This document shows, piece by piece, positions 1-6,183 of a DNA stretch of 11,099 bases. The notes beneath the pieces are model-generated. The model saw nothing but the letters and a program-made list of their open reading frames with translations, was not told the origin of the DNA and searched no databases. A program made the position numbers and the translations under genes. Within the stretch, counting starts at the first letter, position 1, and every line of letters begins with the position of its first letter. Source of the stretch: Planctomycetaceae bacterium. GTDB lineage: Bacteria; Planctomycetota; Planctomycetia; Pirellulales; Pirellulaceae. Where the stretch lies: assembly GCA_024642765.1 (NCBI GenBank), contig JAHEAM010000080.1:1-11099 (forward strand). The letters are read 5' to 3'.

Positions 1-269
1 AAGCCACCACCTAGGACTTTAATGCCCCGTTGCGATTCGTTTTCGTCCAAAGACGTTCTTGGGGTCGAATCGTTGACGGCTTTCTCCAGAGATTTTTTGG
101 CGTCTTTCTTGTCGTTTGAATCGAGGCCCAACATGGAACAACCGGTGGCCGTCGTTAGGAACCCAAGCAGTGTTACAATGCAAGCGCGCAACGAGAGCGA
201 GTGAACCAAAATTGAGCAGCAATAATTCACACGATTGCGCTGTAGGTTTGTATTTGTTTCGTTGTTCAT
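1..269 (-). CDS. Putative lipoprotein downstream of the secretin (C-terminus outside window)
   Basis: An open frame on the minus strand starts at an ATG (complement of 267-269) and runs 89 codons to the window edge. After a 24-30 residue N-terminal extension comes a hydrophobic stretch (about residues 29-43) ending in A-T-G-C, an acceptable lipobox with C44 as the lipidated cysteine. A polar Lys/Asp/Glu-rich region follows, and the visible part ends in a Gly-rich turn. An AAGAG lies 6 bases before the ATG, and the start is only 16 bases after the secretin stop, so it is very likely co-transcribed. In-frame GTG (codon 14) and TTG (codon 21) starts would shorten the odd extension. Position suggests a secretin-associated lipoprotein, perhaps a pilotin or an assembly factor. 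That is inference from context: I recognise no family, and the full length is unknown. Confidence 0.72.
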   Translation of the reverse strand, partial: MNNETNTNLQRNRVNYCCSILVHSLSLRACIVTLLGFLTTATGCSMLGLDSNDKKDAKKSLEKAVNDSTPRTSLDENESQRGIKVLGGG

Positions 270-275
270 TGCAAA

Positions 276-280
276 CTCTT
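276..280 (-). promoter_or_regulatory. Ribosome binding site of the terminal lipoprotein gene
   Basis: The plus strand reads CTCTT, so the message carries AAGAG six bases before the ATG at 269. It lies in the 16-base gap after the secretin stop codon. It supports the ATG over the internal GTG and TTG codons, neither of which has a comparable site. Confidence 0.45.
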
Positions 281-285
281 GCCGA

Positions 286-2544
286 CTAGTAGACTCGTGG
301 CACGACATTATGAAATTGAAACGCTTTGTGAAGTTGGCAATCATCCGGAACGGCCTGTACGGCTTCGCTGGGCGAAAACGTATTCATGGTCGGTTCGCAA
401 TTGAAGATATTGGGATGCACACTGAGTTGCTGCATCAAGTCTTGACTGACGGCTGCCGACTCGGACGGGGTGTTGAATATATAAGGCCGAACCATCACTA
501 CCAACTCACGTCGTTGTCGCCCGGTTTCTTGGCGGCGAAAAAAGAACCCTAGGACTGGTAAACGGCCTAGACCAGGAACTTGTTTGCGGTTGTCGGTTAC
601 TTCGTCCTCGATCAATCCGCCGAGCGCGACGGCCATGCTGTCTTTGGCGACAATCGTTCCGCTGATTGTGCTGCGATTGACAGTGTCCACTTCTTGATTG
701 GTGATCCCGCCACTGGGGTTCAACACCGGGATCCGTCCCCCATTGATGACACGTCGCGCGTTTTCTTGAACGATTCGCAGCGTGACAGTGCGATCAGCAT
801 TGATACTCGGCGTAATCAACAGGGATTGGCCAACGTCGCGCAGTTCTGTGATTGGCGTCCCGGCGATGGTCGTGTTGTTGTTACCACCGGAAATGACTTG
901 TGGTGAATTGAAGCCCACGGTGAAGGGAATGGTGTCACCAATGAAGATTCGGCTGACCTCGTTGTTGGCTGTTAACAGCAATGGCGTATTAAGCACTGTC
1001 ACACGGTTGTCATCTTCAAGCAGTTGCATCCGTGCTCGAAAACTATTATTAACGACTTGAAACGTAAAGTCGCCTTGGTTGATAACGGCTCCACCTGGCA
1101 GCATGGATGCCAGTCGGCGTGCTTCGCCAATCAGGGTATCAGATGGCGTCGGAAGAACGTCACCTGTAGTGAAACCACCGGCCGAAGAGCCGCCATCAGA
1201 AAATTGATAGTCGAACAAACTGCGAAAGTTGTCATCGAGGAGAATGGACATGACTTTGACTTCAAGCAGAACCAACGGCGTTGGAATATCGAGGCGCGAG
1301 ACCAATTGCGAGATTTGGTCCATAGTGTCTTTGTCACTCGTGCGGACGATGACTTGGTTGTTTCGGCGCACGACCGTAACGAAAATGACAGCCTCACGCT
1401 CCTTCATTAGCTTTGAAATCGGGTCTGTTTCGTTGGGCTGCGGCAGTTTTTCATCGCGACGATTGATGCTATCGATCAATTGTTGGATTTGTTCAGCCGA
1501 GAGGTCGGTTAGTGGCCTCAACTCATTGGATTGGGAGTAAGTTGATTTTGGAAACTGCTGCCGAAGGTTGTTTGAGCTAAAGCCACCCAGTCCGTTCAAG
1601 CTACTGCCAGAGCGGCCATTCAACGAATAGTTTCCCTGGAATGAACCCAGTCCTAAACTGCGGCTATCGACTAAGTCAAAACGATTCAATCGATACAGCA
1701 GGTCCATGATTGAGTCTTCATCGCCAACGCCAAAATTCAATTCGACGCGTTGCCCAAACAAATCACGCACGGCAACGGCAACATCGACTGGGTTCGGGTA
1801 AAGGAGTGTGAAGACCTGAGTTTGTTCTTCACGAAAACTCTTCAGGTTGCTTTCGTATTCGTCAGTGGTGTAGATGCGAATGATTCCTGAGGTCTCATCG
1901 ATACGAAAATATAGGTCGTGCGTTTTGGTTAGGTTCTCGAGCACGTCCATCGGCCGAACGTTGCGGAGAAAGACGTTGATCAATTGTTTGTTGGCTTCGA
2001 CAGATGGAACAATGTTCAGTCCGGATTGCTCCGAGAAGACGCGCATCGCCTCTCCCAACGTCACCTCACGAAAGTCAACCAATTCAAGCTCGATAGTCGG
2101 TGACATGAATCCAGGCGGGTACTGCGCCACACCGCGTGCGTCCATGAACGGCAATTCGTCAGGTGCAATCTGACGTGGCGGTTCGGGGGCAACGATTTGA
2201 TTGGGTTGTGGTACGAGCGGCAACGCGAATTCATTCGTCGCGTCAGAGATAGTAAAGCGACTGGAATTGTCGGGCTCGGAGAAACTGGCCGGTTGAACAA
2301 TTTTTTTGTGTCGACTAGAGGTGATTTGAGATTCTTGTTTCGCGACTGGGGCGAGGGCAGACGGTTGCTGAGATGAACTTGTTGAAGACGGTGCCTTCAC
2401 AACGATTGCTTGGGCATACGCCGTTGAGACAAGTACATTCGTGAATAGTACGAACGGCACAGCGATCGCAATTCGTAGCGAGGTGCAGCGAAAATCGCGT
2501 TTGGCTTGGCGATTGGCGTTTTTGGTTTCCAAATCCGGCGTCAT
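286..2544 (-). CDS. gspD: Outer-membrane secretin, GspD/PilQ family
   Basis: 752 residues. It forms the multimeric outer-membrane gate of a type II secretion or type IV pilus system. A Sec signal peptide has its hydrophobic core at about 23-40 and a likely cut after A-Y-A (A44). Residues 45-148 form a Ser/Gln/Pro-rich linker. About 150-228 form an N0/STN-like domain. About 240-420 form one secretin N-domain split by a long Gly/Ser/Asn-rich insertion. About 423-690 form the secretin beta-barrel domain, with the diagnostic segment L-G-G-L-I near 641 and V-P-G-L-G-x-L-P-V-L-G near 656, ending in E-L-V-V-M-V-R-P-Y. A 60-residue tail with C716 and C736 follows. Having only N0 plus one N-domain is closer to PilQ than to classical GspD, so the symbol is provisional. 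The start is preceded by GAAAG six bases upstream. It sits fourth in the gspE-led block, 82 bases after the coiled-coil gene. Confidence 0.93.
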   Translation of the reverse strand: MTPDLETKNANRQAKRDFRCTSLRIAIAVPFVLFTNVLVSTAYAQAIVVKAPSSTSSSQQPSALAPVAKQESQITSSRHKKIVQPASFSEPDNSSRFTISDATNEFALPLVPQPNQIVAPEPPRQIAPDELPFMDARGVAQYPPGFMSPTIELELVDFREVTLGEAMRVFSEQSGLNIVPSVEANKQLINVFLRNVRPMDVLENLTKTHDLYFRIDETSGIIRIYTTDEYESNLKSFREEQTQVFTLLYPNPVDVAVAVRDLFGQRVELNFGVGDEDSIMDLLYRLNRFDLVDSRSLGLGSFQGNYSLNGRSGSSLNGLGGFSSNNLRQQFPKSTYSQSNELRPLTDLSAEQIQQLIDSINRRDEKLPQPNETDPISKLMKEREAVIFVTVVRRNNQVIVRTSDKDTMDQISQLVSRLDIPTPLVLLEVKVMSILLDDNFRSLFDYQFSDGGSSAGGFTTGDVLPTPSDTLIGEARRLASMLPGGAVINQGDFTFQVVNNSFRARMQLLEDDNRVTVLNTPLLLTANNEVSRIFIGDTIPFTVGFNSPQVISGGNNNTTIAGTPITELRDVGQSLLITPSINADRTVTLRIVQENARRVINGGRIPVLNPSGGITNQEVDTVNRSTISGTIVAKDSMAVALGGLIEDEVTDNRKQVPGLGRLPVLGFFFRRQETGRQRRELVVMVRPYIFNTPSESAAVSQDLMQQLSVHPNIFNCEPTMNTFSPSEAVQAVPDDCQLHKAFQFHNVVPRVY

Positions 2545-2626
2545 CCCTGGCTTTCGGCTATTACAAGACTTCGAATCCGTGAAGTCTATGGTGTCCGTTT
2601 TCCAGAGTGTTACTGCAAGACGAGTG

Positions 2627-3157
2627 TTAGTCGTACAAGTACAGCACTCGAGACATCTCTGGAAAATTCAATTCAATGAGGTCTTTAGAGATTTTTTCGA
2701 CTCGCATCAATACCCAAACTCCTTCCGAGACGGGAACTGATAGCTCGGTGTTGCTGCGAATGCGTATCGTTTTGTCGCCTGACTGAAGTACGGCCATTTC
2801 CATTCCGTTGCCAATTACTTTCGATTTCACTGTAAAAGTGGGCATTTGCAGGAGTTGTCGCTGCAGGAGCTCTTTCTGCTGGGCAAGTTGTTGCGAGAGG
2901 TCAGCGACATTTTTCGTTAAGCTAGCAAGATCTCTCTGAAGCAGCTGATTTTGTTCTTTGAGCGCTGTGTTTTCAGTCTGAAAGCTGTCGAGTTTTTCGA
3001 CATCGCGAATTTTGGCCATCGTGGCCGTGATGACATCGGAGTCTTTGGTCGGGTCTTGTACCGCTTCTTGAGCGAAGGTGGGGTTTGCCACCCCGAGCAA
3101 GCAGACGGCGACGCAAAAGACAATTGGCCTTAATTTTGTTTTATCGAATTGTGTCAT
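2627..3157 (-). CDS. Exported coiled-coil protein with GspC/PilP-like C-terminal domain (hypothetical)
   Basis: 176 residues with this start. A hydrophobic segment (about 11-28) ends in T-F-A|Q, a good signal peptidase site, so the protein should be periplasmic; if uncleaved it would be a single N-terminal anchor. Residues 48-104 are Gln/Leu/Glu-rich with heptad spacing, a clear coiled coil. Residues 106-176 look beta-rich: short hydrophobic strands, a G-N-G turn, a Ser-Gly-Asp-Lys hairpin and alternating I/V/L to the C-terminus. That strand pattern recalls the GspC homology region or PilP, which bind the secretin N0 domain; this is my inference, not an identified family. The frame stays open to 3337, but that longer version would overlap gspF and bury the signal peptide. 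The ATG at 3157 has GGGAG 8 bases upstream. Lying immediately before gspD, where gspC-type genes often sit, supports a structural role. Confidence 0.8.
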   Translation of the reverse strand: MTQFDKTKLRPIVFCVAVCLLGVANPTFAQEAVQDPTKDSDVITATMAKIRDVEKLDSFQTENTALKEQNQLLQRDLASLTKNVADLSQQLAQQKELLQRQLLQMPTFTVKSKVIGNGMEMAVLQSGDKTIRIRSNTELSVPVSEGVWVLMRVEKISKDLIELNFPEMSRVLYLYD

Positions 3158-3165
3158 GGCTTCAG

Positions 3166-3170
3166 CTCCC
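3166..3170 (-). promoter_or_regulatory. Ribosome binding site deciding the start of the coiled-coil gene
   Basis: The message reads GGGAG eight bases before the ATG at 3157. Together with the signal peptide that begins right after this ATG, it argues against upstream starts in the same frame, which would run into the 3' end of gspF. Confidence 0.6.
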
Positions 3171-3272
3171 AGCAAAAAACTAATTCTGGCGAAATCGCTT
3201 AAAAGTCTTATCTCAAGCCGCGAATTCTCGAGCAACTGGCGTTGTTCCGAGGAGTGAACGACGACTTTGTCA

Positions 3273-4478
3273 TTAACCTGCTGCGGCAAACAGTGCCATG
3301 AAAAAGGCGATGTAAACATAACCCACGACACTGCCAATCACGATGGTCAAGATCGGTGTGATCAACGCATTGAGGCGACGCATGATCGTCAAAAATTGTC
3401 GCTCGTGAAAATCAGCGTTTTCACGCAGCACCTCTTCCAGGTTTCCTGAGCGTTCACCAATCGCAACCATCTGTGTTAACATCGGCGTGAAGGCCAATGG
3501 TTCGTCGAGGGCGTTCGCCAAATTGCTGCCTTGAATGATTTGATCTTTGGCACTTGTAACGATTGTAGCAGAAAACCGGTTGTAAAGCAGTTTTGCGGCG
3601 ATTCCTAAGCCCTCGGTGAGGGTCACTCCGTTGGCTACTAGCGAGCTCATACTTCGAGAAAAACTGGCGGTATCCGACAACCGCATCAAATGCCCAAGCA
3701 ACGGGACTCTCAAAAACGCTTTGTCCAGCAAAAACCGGCCTTCCTTGGTGCGGTACAGGCCAATTGGGATCAGGCCGAACACAACCACCGCAGCGATCAG
3801 GGCGACGAAATTTTCCCGCAACCAAATCGAACCCGTCAACAAGAACAGCGTCATGGGAGGAATGGATTTGCCGAGACTTTGCAAATACACCTCCAACTTT
3901 GGGATCAAGTAAATGATCATGTACATTGTCACGCCGATGGACATTCCAATTACCAGCAGTGGGTAAATCAAGGCGGAGATCACTTCTTCGCCAATCGACC
4001 GTCGGCTCTGCATTGATTCAGCCGCACGAGAGATCACGGGCGCGAGATGGCCTGTTTGCTCACCGACCTTAACAAGTTGAATGGTGAAGTCGGTGAAACA
4101 ACTTTGAGAACCCATTGATTCTGACAGTGTTTCACCCAATTGAATTTGTTCGGCGACTTGGGTCCAAACACGGCGGGCCGGGCGACTAGGTGCCGACTCG
4201 CGCAGTGCAACCAAGGCCGTGAGTAAATTCGTACCGCTCTTGAGCATCAGACTGAGTTGTTGCAATCCGATTTCAACATCCACCGATTTTGGATTGGCAC
4301 GCCAGCTCCAACGGCCAAGCGACGATGCCGAAGTCGGTGTTGCAACGACTTGAACGTCGGTCACAATGAGTCCACGACCTTGGAGTTGCGCTGCGACCGC
4401 TGATCGCGATGCCGCATCAATTTGCCCCGACTCTAAGCGGCCGGTCGCAGTCCGTGCTTTGAATTCAAATGTTGGCAT
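3273..4478 (-). CDS. gspF: Type II secretion / type IV pilus inner-membrane platform protein GspF (PilC family)
   Basis: 401 residues, the usual length for GspF/PilC. The protein sits in the inner membrane and links the cytoplasmic ATPase to pseudopilus or pilus assembly. The N-terminus (residues 1-45, starting M-P-T-F-E-F-K-A-R) is the typical small beta domain. Two repeated T2SSF helical domains follow, about 68-193 and 270-393. Each carries the family pattern of an M/L-x-x-G-x-x-L helix turn and a V-G-E-x-T-G or I-G-E-x-S-G motif (V138-G143 and I340-G345). Membrane segments lie near 170-192, 222-241 and 369-397. It starts 30 bases after the gspE stop; no strong Shine-Dalgarno is visible, which fits translation coupled to gspE. 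No disrupted or missing region is seen. Confidence 0.95.
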   Translation of the reverse strand: MPTFEFKARTATGRLESGQIDAASRSAVAAQLQGRGLIVTDVQVVATPTSASSLGRWSWRANPKSVDVEIGLQQLSLMLKSGTNLLTALVALRESAPSRPARRVWTQVAEQIQLGETLSESMGSQSCFTDFTIQLVKVGEQTGHLAPVISRAAESMQSRRSIGEEVISALIYPLLVIGMSIGVTMYMIIYLIPKLEVYLQSLGKSIPPMTLFLLTGSIWLRENFVALIAAVVVFGLIPIGLYRTKEGRFLLDKAFLRVPLLGHLMRLSDTASFSRSMSSLVANGVTLTEGLGIAAKLLYNRFSATIVTSAKDQIIQGSNLANALDEPLAFTPMLTQMVAIGERSGNLEEVLRENADFHERQFLTIMRRLNALITPILTIVIGSVVGYVYIAFFMALFAAAG

Positions 4479-4508
4479 TGCGTGTTTCGGTCAGCTGGAG
4501 GGCTAGTT

Positions 4509-6014
4509 CTAAAAAGGGTTGACGACGGTAATGACTTCGTCGAAAGACGTTTGCCCGGCGGCCAATTTTTTAAGTGCATCATCCATCAAGGTCGGCATCT
4601 TTCTCTCGCGTAATAACTCGGCTAGTTGAAGCTCGGAAGCGCGGTCTCCAATTTGTTGCGCAAGTTCAGGATCAAAAAACACAAACTCAAACAGGCCCAA
4701 GCGTCCAATGAAACCCGTACCAGCACAGTAGCGACAACCTGTCGAACGAAAGGCAGCCGTATCGGCAAGCGCGGGTCGGCCCAACAATCTTGCTTGTTCC
4801 TCGGTGAGAGGCGCCTCGATGCGGCAGCGTTGGCAGAGCTTGCGTACGAGACGTTGTGCCACGCTGGCTTGCAGCACAGCACCGACCAGATAAGGGCGTA
4901 CTTTCATGTCAACAAGTCGCGAGATACTGCTGACAGCGGAGTTTGCATGCAAGGTCGAAAACACCAAGTGACCGGTGAGCGCCGCTTTGATTGCCGTTTC
5001 AGCTGTCTCTTCATCACGAATCTCGCCGATCATCAAAACGTCCGGGTCGTGCCGCAATACGCTGCGCAAGGCCTTGTGAAAGCTGACTTTGTCGTTCGAA
5101 TCGACTTCGATTTGACTCACGCCGTTGATCAGGCTTTCAACCGGATCCTCGATGGTCAAAACGTTGAGTGAGCGACTGCTGATCAACTCGCGAATCGCGG
5201 AATACAAAGTCGTACTTTTCCCACAACCGGTTGGGCCTGTCACCAAAATCAAACCATGCGGGCGATGAATCGCCGCTCGAAAATGTGCGTTGTCTTCGGC
5301 CGACATCCCGAGCTCATTGAGCGAAAACGGATGATCGTTCATTGTGAGCAACCGGAGCGTCATTCGTTCGCCATGTTTCGTCGGAATGGTAGCGGCGCGA
5401 ATGTCAATCTCTCGATTCTTGTCAAGCGGCAGAGTGAACCGACCGTCCTGCGGAGCCCGTCGCTCAGCGATGTCCATCCCGCATAGAACTTTGAGTCTCG
5501 ATATCAACATGGTTTGCAGAGAGCCTGGAACTTCACGATAGGTTTCCAAAACACCATCGACACGCAAGCGAATGCGGACGCCGTTAACGTTGGGTTCAAT
5601 ATGGATGTCTGTTGCACTGCGGATCAGCGCAGCTCGAAAAATTTCATCGCTGAGGGCAACGGCGTTTTCGGCCTCGGTTTCGCCAGGCGTATTTGTGTTT
5701 GCGGCAAGTTGCGTGCGCAACGGCGTTGTCGTGTTTCCGTTACGACCGGGAACGTCTTGAAACACTCGCTGGATGGTTCGTTCCAGAGACTTGGCCTCGG
5801 CCGTTAGTGGCACGATGCTTTTGCCAACGTAACGCTCGACCGCTTGTAATGTTTGCGAGTCGATCGACTCGAGGCAGGCCACGTAGACCATGCCGTCTTG
5901 TTCCACGAAGGGCAAAACCTGTTTGCGGATCGCCAAATTCCCAGGAATCGCCAATGCCCACTCGGGCGAAATCTTGACTTCATCCATGTTCAAGTGTTCG
6001 TGTACAGCGTCCAT
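4509..6014 (-). CDS. gspE: Secretion/pilus assembly ATPase GspE (PilB family)
   Basis: 501 residues. This hexameric cytoplasmic ATPase drives pseudopilus or pilus extension. Residues 11-86 match the MshEN/T2SSE N-terminal domain. The motor domain shows A-T-D-I-H-I-E-P (134-141), Walker A G-P-T-G-C-G-K-S-T (260-268), an Asp box T-I-E-D-P-V-E (287-293), Walker B with L-M-I-G-E-I-R-D-E-E (327-336) and a His box T-G-H-L-V-F-S-T-L-H-A-N (347-358). A zinc-binding tetracysteine is intact: C394, C397, C427, C430. All catalytic motifs are present, so it should be active. It is the first gene of the minus-strand block and is divergent from the exporter gene. The start has only a weak GAG upstream; a second Met at codon 10 is possible. 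GspE and PilB cannot be separated from sequence alone here. Confidence 0.96.
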   Translation of the reverse strand: MDAVHEHLNMDEVKISPEWALAIPGNLAIRKQVLPFVEQDGMVYVACLESIDSQTLQAVERYVGKSIVPLTAEAKSLERTIQRVFQDVPGRNGNTTTPLRTQLAANTNTPGETEAENAVALSDEIFRAALIRSATDIHIEPNVNGVRIRLRVDGVLETYREVPGSLQTMLISRLKVLCGMDIAERRAPQDGRFTLPLDKNREIDIRAATIPTKHGERMTLRLLTMNDHPFSLNELGMSAEDNAHFRAAIHRPHGLILVTGPTGCGKSTTLYSAIRELISSRSLNVLTIEDPVESLINGVSQIEVDSNDKVSFHKALRSVLRHDPDVLMIGEIRDEETAETAIKAALTGHLVFSTLHANSAVSSISRLVDMKVRPYLVGAVLQASVAQRLVRKLCQRCRIEAPLTEEQARLLGRPALADTAAFRSTGCRYCAGTGFIGRLGLFEFVFFDPELAQQIGDRASELQLAELLRERKMPTLMDDALKKLAAGQTSFDEVITVVNPF

Positions 6015-6183
6015 AATAATCTCGAATTCAACCTAGCAAGAAACCGCAACTCGCGGCCCTTAATGTCGGGGTCGGAATCGCTATGCTATAGTTTAACCGA
6101 ACTTGGCCGTTTTCGATTGCCCGTATCGACGATTCGTTGCGATCCGACAAGTCGCCTCCTTTCTTGAAAGCCAAAAATCAGCG
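6015..6183. other. Divergent intergenic region between gspE and the MMPL exporter
   Basis: About 170 bases separate the gspE start from the preferred exporter ATG. It must hold the promoter of the gspE block and, unless read-through occurs from further left, that of the exporter. The motif at 6081-6092 contains TATGCT and TATAGT on the plus strand and TATAGC on the minus strand, so a shared AT-rich -10 core is plausible. The plus frame of the exporter is also open through 6103-6183 from a TTG codon, so part of this stretch could be coding. I saw no strong stem-loop or RNA gene. Confidence 0.5.
6064..6092 (+). promoter_or_regulatory. Possible promoter of the MMPL exporter gene
   Basis: TATAGT at 6087-6092 matches four or five positions of a sigma-70 -10 box. 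A 17-base spacer places TGTCGG at the -35 position, a poor match. Transcription would start near 6099, giving about 85 bases of leader before the ATG at 6184 and making the TTG at 6103 nearly leaderless. The call rests on the -10 element only. Confidence 0.25.

Noticed and set aside
235..552. 105-residue plus-strand frame opposite the secretin C-terminus
   Set aside because: It is antisense to the strongly supported secretin and crosses the gap to the lipoprotein, with no ribosome site or domain.
3200..3273. A 21-codon frame starting at an ATG that overlaps the gspF stop (TAATG)
   Set aside because: Although translation could be coupled, the peptide is very short, basic and low in information, and lies in the leader of the coiled-coil gene. 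Nothing supports it as a gene.
3158..3337. N-terminal extension of the coiled-coil protein to a start at 3337
   Set aside because: It would overlap gspF by about 65 bases and place a clear signal peptide in the middle of the protein. The ATG at 3157 has GGGAG at a good distance.
4626..5171. 181-residue open frame on the plus strand opposite gspE
   Set aside because: It is antisense to the conserved ATPase motor domain, whose codon structure explains the open frame, and the product shows no recognisable domain.
6103..6183. TTG start adding 27 residues to the MMPL exporter
   Set aside because: TTG without a Shine-Dalgarno, sitting almost at the start of any transcript from the nearby -10 box. 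The ATG at 6184 gives a normal distance to TM1. It cannot be fully excluded.
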